Of a DNA stretch of 64,000 nucleotides, positions 1-8,357 are shown piece by piece. Made by a program: the position numbers and the translations under genes. The stretch is from Shewanella sp. UCD-KL21 (GTDB lineage Bacteria > Pseudomonadota > Gammaproteobacteria > Enterobacterales > Shewanellaceae). The DNA is taken from positions 151,790-215,789 of the forward strand of contig NZ_MPHK01000005.1 in assembly GCF_001957135.1 (NCBI RefSeq), read 5' to 3'. Position 1 is the first letter of the stretch; each line of letters starts with the position of its first letter. The notes beneath the pieces were generated by a model. That model was not told the DNA's origin. It saw only the letters and a list, made by a program, of their open reading frames with translations, and searched no databases.

Positions 1-140
1 TGTTAAGGCAAATATTTAATTGTTTTGTATAGATAAGAGGCGGTTGTTTATATCAATAAGCAACTGCTTGGCGCTGCTATTGAAGTAACGAGCAATGAGC
101 AATGGGTACTGGATCAGGGTTAAAATTGATGAATAAGCCT

Positions 141-171
141 ACAAAAACGCCCAATGACACTACATTGGGCG
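141..171 (-). terminator. Rho-independent terminator of the alginate lyase gene
   Basis: A perfect 9-bp stem (CGCCCAATG / CATTGGGCG) with a 6-nt loop is followed, reading the minus strand, by a run of T. It lies about 50 nt past the lyase stop codon. The rest of bases 1-222 shows no gene. Confidence 0.75.
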
Positions 172-222
172 ATTTAGCTAACGGCGCTTTTTAACGCCAC
201 TAAACAGTAATATAAATAACGC

Positions 223-1284
223 TTACTGGTTAAGTTCTAACTCATAGAAGCTTGCTTGGGCATAGTCACCGGCTTCCATACCGCGCCACTCACAGTTTGA
301 GCTACTGGCTTTGGTATTACATTGATTGTAAACACCCGCTTTGTAGTACATCCAATCAGCTTGGTAGCCTTGGTCAACTTCATGGCCTTGGTAATTACCT
401 TCAGCTAGGTTCACATCAAAGGTTTTAACGATTTCGTTGGCTTCACCAGGATTTTTGGTGAAAGTAAGCTGCATGATGTCGCCTTCAATATTCACTTCAT
501 AAGAGAATATTTCGCCTAGACGGATACCATCTTGTGGATCGTCATGGTGCTCACGTAGGTTGTAGGTGCCAAATACATTATGGCGAATATCTTTACGTAG
601 CTTCTTGCCGTTACTGTCTCTGGCATCTTGTAATTCTGGAATTGGGTTTAGCTCGTAGTTCCAAGACAGCGAACCAAATTCGTGACCCGGCAGCTTACGA
701 TATAAGATTTTTAATGGCTCGTTATCTGAACCATGAATTTGGCCAATAACCACTGCAAAGGCATTGTTCTTGCGGTATTCACCACTGGTACTGACTTGAT
801 CAACTGCCAAGGTGGCTTTTAGTTGGCCGCCAATTGCGCCGTATTCGCTAGCATTGGGGTGAGAGGCAATCACAAAATTTGTTTTTGGGTCATCGTACTT
901 TTCAGCCAACATGCCGCGTAATTCACTACGGGTGTTTTTACTATTTGGCGTTGTAGGCGCTTCATTTGGTGCGACGAAAACCAAGGCTCCGGTTTTAGGG
1001 TCGGTATAAAACCACTCAGGGTGAACGTATGGAGTTTGGGTATTACCAAGGTCGTGGCGATTAATCTCTAAGGCTTTGCCTTTACGCGAACCTTCTGTGG
1101 TTAGCTCAGGAAGGGTGATCTTCCATTTTGTTAGGTCAAAATTTTGTGCTGGCGCTTTAGTCGCATCAAGATTGTATTTAGTGAGATCGTAGTTGAACTC
1201 TTTTTTAACTTGTGGCGCTGGTGATGTCGCGGAGCAACCTGCAAGAATAGCAACCGCTAGTAAACTAAGATGGAGCTTTTTCAT
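223..1284 (-). CDS. Polysaccharide lyase family 7 (alginate lyase) lipoprotein
   Basis: This is an exported lyase that probably cleaves alginate or a related uronate polymer by beta-elimination. The N-terminus has a lipoprotein signal peptide ending in LAGC, so the enzyme should be lipid-anchored in the envelope. The three PL7 signatures are visible: RSELRGM near residue 120, QIHG near residue 182, and YYKAGVYNQC near the C-terminus. These carry the catalytic Arg, Gln, His and Tyr of the family. About 350 residues fits a single PL7 domain. The gene stands alone: no other alginate-utilisation genes flank it, and it ends at its own terminator. The family call is firm. Substrate preference (polyM, polyG or other) cannot be read from sequence. 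Confidence 0.9.
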   Translation of the reverse strand: MKKLHLSLLAVAILAGCSATSPAPQVKKEFNYDLTKYNLDATKAPAQNFDLTKWKITLPELTTEGSRKGKALEINRHDLGNTQTPYVHPEWFYTDPKTGALVFVAPNEAPTTPNSKNTRSELRGMLAEKYDDPKTNFVIASHPNASEYGAIGGQLKATLAVDQVSTSGEYRKNNAFAVVIGQIHGSDNEPLKILYRKLPGHEFGSLSWNYELNPIPELQDARDSNGKKLRKDIRHNVFGTYNLREHHDDPQDGIRLGEIFSYEVNIEGDIMQLTFTKNPGEANEIVKTFDVNLAEGNYQGHEVDQGYQADWMYYKAGVYNQCNTKASSSNCEWRGMEAGDYAQASFYELELNQ

Positions 1285-1383
1285 TGTTTTTACCCTTAGA
1301 ATTATCTCTATTTCATTGCTGTAGAATACTACGTATTATTGTATTACAAAAGTGTGATCAAGATAGGGAAATGAATTTTTTGC

Positions 1384-1639
1384 TGCACAATTAAGCTAAC
1401 TTTGTGCACTATTTTGACTTTTAGCAGCCTTGTTCGTGTTTGCTCTTGTAAAAATATCGCAATTTCGCATAATTTTGCACCATTGGGTGGCGACTTGCTT
1501 GTCTGGTGATTCAAAATGGTGCAATTGCTGTACTTTAATGTTGCTTTAGCGACGAGCTAATCGTTATTTATGCACTTATTTGGGTCGTAATTAGTCACAT
1601 TTCACCTTACCCATCAATGTCTTGCACCTTAGTGGTACA
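1384..1639 (+). promoter_or_regulatory. Cluster of NtrC-type half-sites upstream of amt
   Basis: TGCACY/RGTGCA half-sites occur near 1384, 1405, 1476, 1518 and 1569. The best full site, at 1623-1639, is TGCACC-N5-GGTACA, one mismatch from the NtrC dyad. Binding by NtrC is inferred from the motif and from the gene served, an ammonium transporter. Confidence 0.55.
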
Positions 1640-1663
1640 AATTAGTATGACAAAACCTTCATA

Positions 1664-1680
1664 ACGGAATAATTCTTGCT
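1664..1680 (+). promoter_or_regulatory. Probable sigma-54 promoter of amt
   Basis: GG at 1666-1667 and GC at 1678-1679 are separated by exactly 10 nt, and the -12 element reads TTGC. This is the sigma-54 architecture. It lies about 45 nt before the start codon and just downstream of the best NtrC-like site. The -24 element (CGGAAT) departs from consensus TGGCAC. Confidence 0.5.
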
Positions 1681-1726
1681 TTTGTAAGTCCCTGAATTTA
1701 ATAAAAGAAAACTTATGGGGATAAGC

Positions 1727-2929
1727 ATGGATAACATTAGTGATGCAATTAGCGTCATGGCACAAAGTGCAAATACATTATTTATCTTACTTGGTGCCAT
1801 TATGGTGCTGGCAATGCATGCAGGTTTTGCATTTTTAGAAGTCGGTACTGTTAGGCATAAAAACCAAGTGAACGCGCTGGTGAAAATCTTAACTGATTTT
1901 GCTTTTTCTGCGGTGGCGTACTTTGTTATTGGCTATCAAGTGGCTTACGGCAGTCATTTTTTTGTGAGTGCAGATGCACTCACAGCTAATAATGGCTACG
2001 AGCTAGTTAAGTTCTTTTTCTTACTTACCTTTGCGGCTGCGATCCCTGCTATCGTATCGGGTGGTATTGCCGAGCGCGGCAGTTTTAAACCTTTCTTATT
2101 AGCATCAGCATTAATAGTGGCATTCGTTTATCCGCTTTTTGAAGGCATGATTTGGAATGGTAACTTTGGTTTTCAAACTTGGTTAAATGACACCTTTGGC
2201 GCCGAGTTTCATGACTTTGCAGGCTCGGTGGTGGTACATGGTATGGGTGGCTGGTTAGCGCTGGTGGCGATTTATGTCTTGGGCTCCCGTCAAGGCCGTA
2301 AACCGGGGGTAGCGTTTGCGCCGTCTAATATTCCGTTTTTGGCACTTGGCTCATGGGTACTGATTGTCGGTTGGTTTGGCTTTAATGTTATGTCAGCGCA
2401 AACCCTTGATGGCATTAGTGGCTTAGTGGCGGTAAACAGTTTAATGGCCATGGTTGGCGGCACTATTATCGCCTTGATTGTCGGTAAAAATGACCCTGGT
2501 TTTATCCATAATGGCCCGCTTGCAGGCTTGGTAGCTGTGTGTGCTGGTTCTGATTTAATGCACCCAGTAGGGGCGTTTATTGTTGGCGGTGTGGCCGGTG
2601 GTTTATTTGTGATGGTGTATACCCGTTTACAACGCAGTAGCAAAATTGATGATGTATTAGGCGTTTGGCCGTTACATGGTTTATGTGGTGTGTGGGGCGG
2701 CGTTGCTGCTGGCATATTCGGTCAGCAAGCTTTGGGTGGATTAGGCGGCGTAAGCTTAATGTCGCAAGTGGTTGGCACTGTCGCTGGGGTTGCAGTGGCG
2801 CTTATTGGTGGCTTTATTGTGTATGGCATAGTCAATAAAATTGCTAGCTTACGATTAAGCCAAGAAGATGAATTTATCGGCGCTGATTTAGCAATCCATA
2901 AGATTGGCTCTACCAACTCAGATAAATAG
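1727..2929 (+). CDS. amt: Ammonium transporter (Amt/MEP/Rh family)
   Basis: This polytopic inner-membrane channel conducts ammonium/ammonia. About 400 residues with roughly eleven hydrophobic segments fits the family. The two pore histidines are recognisable in VVHGMGG and PLHGLCG, and the FAFLEVGTVRHKN stretch after the first helix is typical. I prefer the ATG at 1727 because GGGGA sits 6-7 nt ahead of it; an in-frame ATG at 1715 has no such site. There is no glnK next to it, unlike the usual glnK-amtB pair, so any PII partner is encoded elsewhere. The NtrC-like sites and sigma-54 element upstream suggest induction under nitrogen limitation. Confidence 0.93.
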   Translation: MDNISDAISVMAQSANTLFILLGAIMVLAMHAGFAFLEVGTVRHKNQVNALVKILTDFAFSAVAYFVIGYQVAYGSHFFVSADALTANNGYELVKFFFLLTFAAAIPAIVSGGIAERGSFKPFLLASALIVAFVYPLFEGMIWNGNFGFQTWLNDTFGAEFHDFAGSVVVHGMGGWLALVAIYVLGSRQGRKPGVAFAPSNIPFLALGSWVLIVGWFGFNVMSAQTLDGISGLVAVNSLMAMVGGTIIALIVGKNDPGFIHNGPLAGLVAVCAGSDLMHPVGAFIVGGVAGGLFVMVYTRLQRSSKIDDVLGVWPLHGLCGVWGGVAAGIFGQQALGGLGGVSLMSQVVGTVAGVAVALIGGFIVYGIVNKIASLRLSQEDEFIGADLAIHKIGSTNSDK

Positions 2930-3005
2930 TCTGTTATGCACTAATAGCGGTATAAATCGCTTTGGTGAGTAATACTTTAATTAAGGTGCTAATAGGCGCC
3001 TTAAT

Positions 3006-3213
3006 TGATCTTGTTGCTATATTTGATGGGGGTCATGTCATGTATTGTCGATGTCAGTTGTGGTTTGTATGTGGTTTGTATGTGGTTTATAAAAAGCACG
3101 CTACCGACACTAAACTGATCATATTGCTATATTTGATGACTGTCATGTATTGTCGATGTCAGTTGTGGTTTGTATGTGGTTTACAAAAATCACGCTGCGG
3201 ACACTAAACTGAC
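3006..3213. repeat. Imperfect tandem duplication of about 100 bp
   Basis: Copy 1 (about 3006-3114) and copy 2 (about 3115-3213) share TTGCTATATTTGATG, TGTATTGTCGATGTCAGTTG, a TGTATGTGGTTT block and a terminal GACACTAAACTGA. Copy 1 carries an extra 12-bp TGTATGTGGTTT duplication and a short CATGT repeat. The repeat is the main content of the 400-bp gap between amt and the next gene. Small open frames inside it are by-products of the repeat. Confidence 0.85.
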
Positions 3214-3337
3214 CTGTGTTTCTGGTAAACTCAGTTTATTAGTTGCTAAAGCGTTAGCTGGTAACACATTCGTTCTTGAAACAGTTGATCAGATCGGTTT
3301 AAAACTGTTTTTAAATTTTGCTTAAAAGGAATCTCCC

Positions 3338-3760
3338 ATGCGCACATCATTAACCTTATCTGCATCTATCGCCGCTTTATTGCTTGTTCAAGGCTGTAAT
3401 GAACAAGTTGAGCCACAACCTGAGCCAGCACAAGCAGTGGTAAAAGCGGCCCCTGTTGAAAAAGCGGCAGAAATGGCAAAACCTGATACTAGCTCTGAAA
3501 AAGGGATCGCTATGCAACAAGGAACAGTAAGATATTTTGATCTTGAAGGTGGATTTTGGGGCATTCTAACTGACGACGGTCAGCAAATTTTGCCAAGTAA
3601 CCTAGCAAAAGAACATCAAAAAGATGGTTTACGTTTGAGCTTTAGTGCTGCTGAAGTAACTGACATGATGACGATTCAGCAATGGGGTGTTTTATCAACG
3701 TTGAGCAATGTTGAAGTTATTGGCCAAGTAGAAAGTAAAGGTGGTAATCCACTTATCTAG
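3338..3760 (+). CDS. Hypothetical lipoprotein
   Basis: The N-terminus is a lipoprotein signal peptide with the lipobox VQGC. It is followed by a Pro/Glu/Ala-rich linker (residues 21-60) and a compact domain of about 80 residues containing YFDLEGGFWGILTDDGQ. The GTVRYFDLEGGFWGI pattern suggests a small beta-rich fold, but I recognise no named family with certainty. A Shine-Dalgarno AAAAGGA lies 8-9 nt ahead of the ATG. The gene is monocistronic, bounded by the tandem duplication upstream and a terminator downstream. Confidence 0.8.
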   Translation: MRTSLTLSASIAALLLVQGCNEQVEPQPEPAQAVVKAAPVEKAAEMAKPDTSSEKGIAMQQGTVRYFDLEGGFWGILTDDGQQILPSNLAKEHQKDGLRLSFSAAEVTDMMTIQQWGVLSTLSNVEVIGQVESKGGNPLI

Positions 3761-3873
3761 ACTTAAATTTATGCCACTTGGCTAAAGCTGTGCTGTTTAA
3801 ACTTGGTGCAGATTAAGACACGCTTTAAGCAAATGTGATTAATAAGCATAGTTAACATGCCTATTAAACAATG

Positions 3874-3905
3874 GGCTGACCTATAACAGGTCAGCCTATT
3901 TTTTA
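3874..3905 (+). terminator. Rho-independent terminator
   Basis: An 8-bp stem GGCTGACC / GGTCAGCC with a 7-nt loop is followed by TATTTTTT. It lies about 110 nt after the lipoprotein gene. Confidence 0.75.
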
Positions 3906-4042
3906 CGCTACTATTCTCAATGTTTGTTTTAGCTGTTTACTTAAAACAGTTTCTTGAACTAGCCAGATATTTAATCCTTTCGACATAAAACCCCATAGCA
4001 CCTCCGAAGTTGAGCTCAAAGCAGGTTTACAATATAGAACGT

Positions 4043-4073
4043 AATGTAAATGATAATAATTTCTATTTACATT
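4043..4073 (+). promoter_or_regulatory. Fur box of the TonB receptor operon
   Basis: A perfect 9-bp inverted repeat, AATGTAAAT / ATTTACATT, surrounds GATAATAATTTCT. The core AAATGATAATAATTTCTATT matches the Fur 19-mer well. It lies about 70-100 nt upstream of the preferred start, in promoter position. Iron-dependent repression is inferred from the motif and from the genes served. Confidence 0.85.
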
Positions 4074-4139
4074 GTTGTTATTGCTTTGTTAGGATCGCCA
4101 CATACATTAGTTGGTTCTAACAAAAGGATTGTTTGTAAT

Positions 4140-6464
4140 ATGAAATCTCGCTATCACACATCGTTATCTCTTGGGGCAAAAGCCGTTGCTACCGCCTTGG
4201 TTTTTAGTGGCGCACCTGCCTATGCTGCTGAAGCAACAACTGAAGCTTGCGATAAAAGCGAAAATATTGAATGCCAGTCTGAACTGTCACAAGAAGCGAT
4301 TGAGCGCATTGAAGTCCACGGAGTAAAAAGCTCAGTCTACTTTTATGATAAATCGGGTGACAAACGCCGCGTTGCTGATCTGGTTGATACCCCACAAATG
4401 ATCACGGTATTAACTCAAGATCAAATTCAAGAATCTGGCTTAACCGACCTTAAAGATATTCTTTCTACCCAAGCGGGTGTGACCTTGGGAACCGGTGAAA
4501 ACGGTAATGCCTTTGGCGATCGTTACATTATTCGTGGCCATGAAGCCCGCAGTGATGTGTTTGTTGATGGTCTGCGCGATCCGGGCATGACTACTCGTGA
4601 GAGTTTTGCCACCGAACAAGTTGAAATTACCAAAGGCCCAAGCTCTACCTTTGCAGGACGTGGATCTTCAGGTGGCGCAGTGAACAGTGTCACCAAAAAA
4701 GCCTCAACGGCTTATGACTTTGGCCGTGTTGATGCCGCTGTGGGTACTGACGACCATACCCGTTTTACGGTCGATTATAACGTGCCGTTAGCTGAGGATG
4801 TTGGCTTGCGAGTCAACGGTCTTATTGCAGATGAAGATAAGCCCGGCCGTGAAGGCATCAGTGCAGAAAGAAAAGGCGCTCAATTATCTTTGGTATATGA
4901 GCCATCTGATGTGTTGTCATTTATTTTTGATGGTTACTACATGAAAGCCGATGATGTGGCGGACTTAGGTAGCTACTTTGACCAAGATACCCGTAAGCCG
5001 ATTGAAGATATTCCGGTTTATGCGCAAGAGTCAGATTTCTTAAGCTCAGATGTGCGCACCTTTACTCTGCGCACCGAATATGAAATTTCAGACAATTTAA
5101 GTTTTTATAATGCCACCCGTGTAGGTCGCACTGAAAATGGCTACATTACCACTGGTATGAGCGGTACTAATCGCGCTGCGAGCGATCTTGACGCGCCAGG
5201 AGCTGAAACCCTAACCATTAGTACCCATCAAGGACGCCAAGATGTTGAATACTGGAGCACTCAGTTCAACTTATTCTGGAATACCGATATTTTAGGTATG
5301 GAGAATAAGTGGGTCTTCGGTGTTGAATATACCGATGAATCAGTGGATAACGGCGTTTATGATATCGTCAATAATAACGCCACTAACTGTATCGTTGAAG
5401 GCCGTCGAGGTGACTCAGGTGCTTACTGTATTATTGATGGTAATGGCGATGAAGTTGATAATATTGACCAGCTGATGGGCCGTACTTATACCAAAGGGGC
5501 ATCTGATGCCATATATAACATCGAAACCATCTCGTCTTACTTCATGGATACCGTGAGTCTTACTGATGATTTAGAGCTATTTTTTGGCTTTAGATATGAC
5601 AGCTTTGATTACACCAATGACACCTCAAGTAGCCGCAATGGTGATATTTTATATGACTATTCCGACAGCATGTATAACGGCCATGCTGGCTTAGTGTACA
5701 ACTTGACTGACGCGGGCAATATATACGCTAGCTACAGCACAGCGACGAACATTAACGGCGGCGAGTCTGACCTTGGTGCAAGTTGTGGTTATGGTGGACT
5801 TTGTGGCACACCTGAGCAAGTACTGGCAGCAGATCCTGAAGCGGTTGAAAATATTGAGCTTGGCACCAAATGGATGCTATTTGATGATAGCGTGATGTTT
5901 TCTGCCTCGGTATTCCAAATCACTAAAGATGATGTAATGGAAAGCGTGGGAGATAGCTATTCAACTCTAGGCAGCCTTAATACCGGTAAAAACCGTGTTG
6001 AAGGGATTGAAATTGGCATGGTGGGTAACATCACTGAGGCGTTAAGTATTCAATTATCGGCGTCATTAATGGACTCAGAAGTACTTGAATCATTTAATGA
6101 AGATTATATTGGTAAAAAGCTGAGTAACTTTGCTGACGAAAGTGCCTACTTACAACTTCGTTATGAGATTAATGACATGTTCGTCATTGGTGGTGGTTAC
6201 ACTTACCAAGGTGAAATGTTCGGTGGCCAACCTGATACTGCCGCTGGATATGATAGTGAAAATGGCCGTTACAGCATAGAAGTACCTGCATACCAAGTGG
6301 TGAGTTTATTCGCGAACTACAATGCCACAGAAGCATTAACCTTCCGCTTGAATGTAGGTAACGTGTTAGATGAAGAGTACTGGACAGCAGCATACCGTTC
6401 AGGCTCATTCATGTACCTAGGCGATGCTAGAAACGCTAATTTAACTGCAACATTTGAATTTTAA
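4140..6464 (+). CDS. TonB-dependent siderophore receptor
   Basis: This outer-membrane receptor imports ferric siderophore with TonB energy, probably a catecholate or its breakdown product. After a signal peptide ending APAYA comes a plug domain (VADLVDTPQMITVLT, YIIRGH, VEITKGPSS), then a 22-strand-type barrel ending in Phe (NLTATFEF). The length is normal for the Fiu/PiuA group. The ATG at 4140 starts the signal peptide directly. An upstream in-frame start at 4050 would overlap the Fur box, so I reject it. The downstream PiuC-like hydroxylase begins 14 nt after the stop. This receptor-hydroxylase pairing is a known iron-uptake unit. Confidence 0.93.
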   Translation: MKSRYHTSLSLGAKAVATALVFSGAPAYAAEATTEACDKSENIECQSELSQEAIERIEVHGVKSSVYFYDKSGDKRRVADLVDTPQMITVLTQDQIQESGLTDLKDILSTQAGVTLGTGENGNAFGDRYIIRGHEARSDVFVDGLRDPGMTTRESFATEQVEITKGPSSTFAGRGSSGGAVNSVTKKASTAYDFGRVDAAVGTDDHTRFTVDYNVPLAEDVGLRVNGLIADEDKPGREGISAERKGAQLSLVYEPSDVLSFIFDGYYMKADDVADLGSYFDQDTRKPIEDIPVYAQESDFLSSDVRTFTLRTEYEISDNLSFYNATRVGRTENGYITTGMSGTNRAASDLDAPGAETLTISTHQGRQDVEYWSTQFNLFWNTDILGMENKWVFGVEYTDESVDNGVYDIVNNNATNCIVEGRRGDSGAYCIIDGNGDEVDNIDQLMGRTYTKGASDAIYNIETISSYFMDTVSLTDDLELFFGFRYDSFDYTNDTSSSRNGDILYDYSDSMYNGHAGLVYNLTDAGNIYASYSTATNINGGESDLGASCGYGGLCGTPEQVLAADPEAVENIELGTKWMLFDDSVMFSASVFQITKDDVMESVGDSYSTLGSLNTGKNRVEGIEIGMVGNITEALSIQLSASLMDSEVLESFNEDYIGKKLSNFADESAYLQLRYEINDMFVIGGGYTYQGEMFGGQPDTAAGYDSENGRYSIEVPAYQVVSLFANYNATEALTFRLNVGNVLDEEYWTAAYRSGSFMYLGDARNANLTATFEF

Positions 6465-6478
6465 TTAAAGGGATTATC

Positions 6479-7159
6479 ATGATTGTTATTGAGAAAATAT
6501 TGACTGCTGAAGAAGTGAGTTTATTCAGGCAGCAATTAGCTGACGCGCCATGGTTAGACGGCAAGCAAACCGCCATGGGTATGGCGGCGTCAGTCAAAAA
6601 TAACAATCAAGCTGATGCTAATGATGATGTGGTGCGCCAACTGGCTAATACTTTATTAGCTAAGTTTGGCAGCACCCCAAAGGTCGTTTCGGCGGCTTTA
6701 CCCCATAAAATTTTTCCGCCTTGCTTTAATCGCTATGGTATATCTGAAGAATATGGTTTTCACGTAGATGCAGCAGTGATGCGCATTCCGGGCACCAATG
6801 AGGTGCTAAGAAGTGATATGTCTATGACCACGTTTTTAAGTGAGCCAGATGAGTATGACGGCGGCGAGTTAATCATTGCTACCGAGTTTGGCGAGCAGCA
6901 AATAAAGCTGCCTGCAGGGTACGCGGTATTGTACCCGTCTAGTAGTTTGCACAAGGTAACGGCGGTGACCCGTGGTGAACGAGTCGCAGCCATTACTTGG
7001 ATGCAAAGCATGGTGGCCGATACTAGTTTAAGGCAAAATCTGTATCAGCTTGATCAAACCATTCAAACGCTCATTAGCCAAGGTAATACCGATCGCACTG
7101 AGTTAGATAATCTGCACAATGTTTATCATAACTTGATCCGTCAATTTACCCAGCTGTAA
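6479..7159 (+). CDS. piuC: PKHD-type Fe(II)/2-oxoglutarate hydroxylase (PiuC family)
   Basis: A 226-residue non-heme iron dioxygenase of the PiuC/YbiX family. The metal ligands are visible as HVD in YGFHVDAAVM (about residue 98) and the distal His in SSLHKV (about residue 160). The 2-oxoglutarate-binding Arg is in TRGERVAAI. Family members sit beside TonB siderophore receptors and are Fur-regulated. Their substrate is not well established; modification of a siderophore or receptor partner is the usual suggestion. It is translated from an AAAGGG site and is almost certainly co-transcribed with the receptor. Confidence 0.9.
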   Translation: MIVIEKILTAEEVSLFRQQLADAPWLDGKQTAMGMAASVKNNNQADANDDVVRQLANTLLAKFGSTPKVVSAALPHKIFPPCFNRYGISEEYGFHVDAAVMRIPGTNEVLRSDMSMTTFLSEPDEYDGGELIIATEFGEQQIKLPAGYAVLYPSSSLHKVTAVTRGERVAAITWMQSMVADTSLRQNLYQLDQTIQTLISQGNTDRTELDNLHNVYHNLIRQFTQL

Positions 7160-7179
7160 GTCTAAACCCGTTTTAACAG

Positions 7180-8088
7180 CTAACTCGCTAAATGGCGCTG
7201 TTTATAATCAACAGGGCAAATGCCATAAAACTGTTTAAACAGGCGACTAAAATGGCTAGCACTGTGATAACCCAGTGAATAACACACTTGGGTTATTTGC
7301 TGACCTTGCTCTATCAGCGTCGCCGCTTGAGTTAAGCGGCTTTGCTGCTGATAAACCATCGGCGTGCAGCCCAAATGTTGTTTAAATTGCTGAAAAAACT
7401 TACTGCGACTCATGCAGGCTTGTCGGCACAAGGCATTAATATCTAATGGTTCACTGAGGTGCTGCTTAATATAGTGTAACGCCGCGTTTAGGCCGTTAAA
7501 TTGTGGGTCGTTATGACTGTGATGCAATAAAAAATCGCGGGTTTGATGACGCATCAAGCGCACTATTAATTCTGAAATCGCCAAATCAATTAAATAACTG
7601 CGATCCTGTCCGTTCTCGGTATAAATCGCCACAATTCTGTCTAATAGCGCTTGGGTTTGCTGATTATGGTGGGTATGCACTAAAGATTGTTGGTATTGCC
7701 AGTGGCCGTATTGTTTATCGATAGGGGCGCTAAGATTAAGCTTATCGGCAATTTGTTGCACTCGCTCAGTTGAAATTTCAATGGCAAGACAGGTAGTAGG
7801 TTGATGGATTTTTGCCTCAGGAAAATCAATTTCTACGGCCTGATTAGGCGCCATAATAAAAGATTCATGGGGGTAAAACGCCGCCTCATAATCATCTACC
7901 GCATGCATGACTTTTTTACCTGTTAGCATGCCGCAAAATAACAGTTGGTCAGATTTAAGTGCCACCCTCGAGGCTTGCTCAAAGGTATCGTAAATACTCA
8001 GTTCAGATTCAGGTCCAGCAAAGCTAATCTTGTTTTCTACTAGTACCTTTGGCTTGCTGCGCTGCAGTTGTAGGCGTCCACTGATCAT
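7180..8088 (-). CDS. AraC family transcriptional regulator
   Basis: A 302-residue regulator with an N-terminal cupin-like effector domain of the AraC type-2 kind (residues 20-180) and two C-terminal helix-turn-helix motifs (ALCRQACMSRSKFFQQFKQH and the YSLGYHSASHFSRLFKQFYG region). It is divergent from the aldehyde dehydrogenase gene across a 270-bp gap, the usual layout for a regulator and its target. An inverted repeat GATACCAA-N5-TTGGTATC at 8107-8127, just before its own start, is a candidate operator. The effector is unknown; an aldehyde or alcohol is plausible from context. Confidence 0.9.
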   Translation of the reverse strand: MISGRLQLQRSKPKVLVENKISFAGPESELSIYDTFEQASRVALKSDQLLFCGMLTGKKVMHAVDDYEAAFYPHESFIMAPNQAVEIDFPEAKIHQPTTCLAIEISTERVQQIADKLNLSAPIDKQYGHWQYQQSLVHTHHNQQTQALLDRIVAIYTENGQDRSYLIDLAISELIVRLMRHQTRDFLLHHSHNDPQFNGLNAALHYIKQHLSEPLDINALCRQACMSRSKFFQQFKQHLGCTPMVYQQQSRLTQAATLIEQGQQITQVCYSLGYHSASHFSRLFKQFYGICPVDYKQRHLAS

Positions 8089-8106
8089 ATTGTTCCCTCA
8101 CAGAGT

Positions 8107-8127
8107 GATACCAAGTCATTTGGTATC
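8107..8127. promoter_or_regulatory. Inverted repeat in the AraC/aldehyde dehydrogenase intergenic region
   Basis: A perfect 8-bp dyad, GATACCAA / TTGGTATC with a 5-nt spacer, lies about 20 nt upstream of the AraC-family start. It could be an operator for autoregulation, or a leader hairpin. There is no direct evidence of binding. Confidence 0.4.
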
Positions 8128-8357
8128 TTTGTTCCTGAACAACAATCCTTACTTATGCTGTGATAGCTTGCCCCTTAAATCGCGGAGCTAACTCGTTAAC
8201 TTAGCTCAGCTTATGGGCAATATCGCCATGAGCTAGACACCAGTTTCACAATCATTTGTACTGTGAGTCAACAGCTGTGGATTCTCAGAATAGTCACTTT
8301 CCAATTATTGATTTAGCTTAATTAGTTATCCAAAAAATACAATTAGAGGAAAGTAGC

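Noticed and set aside
2962..3207. Open frame of 81 codons after amt
   Set aside because: It is produced by the tandem duplication, with repeated MYCRCQLWFVCGL segments, and has no ribosome-binding site.
4050..4139. Longer N-terminus for the TonB receptor
   Set aside because: It overlaps the Fur box, and the sequence from 4140 is already a complete signal peptide with a ribosome-binding site.
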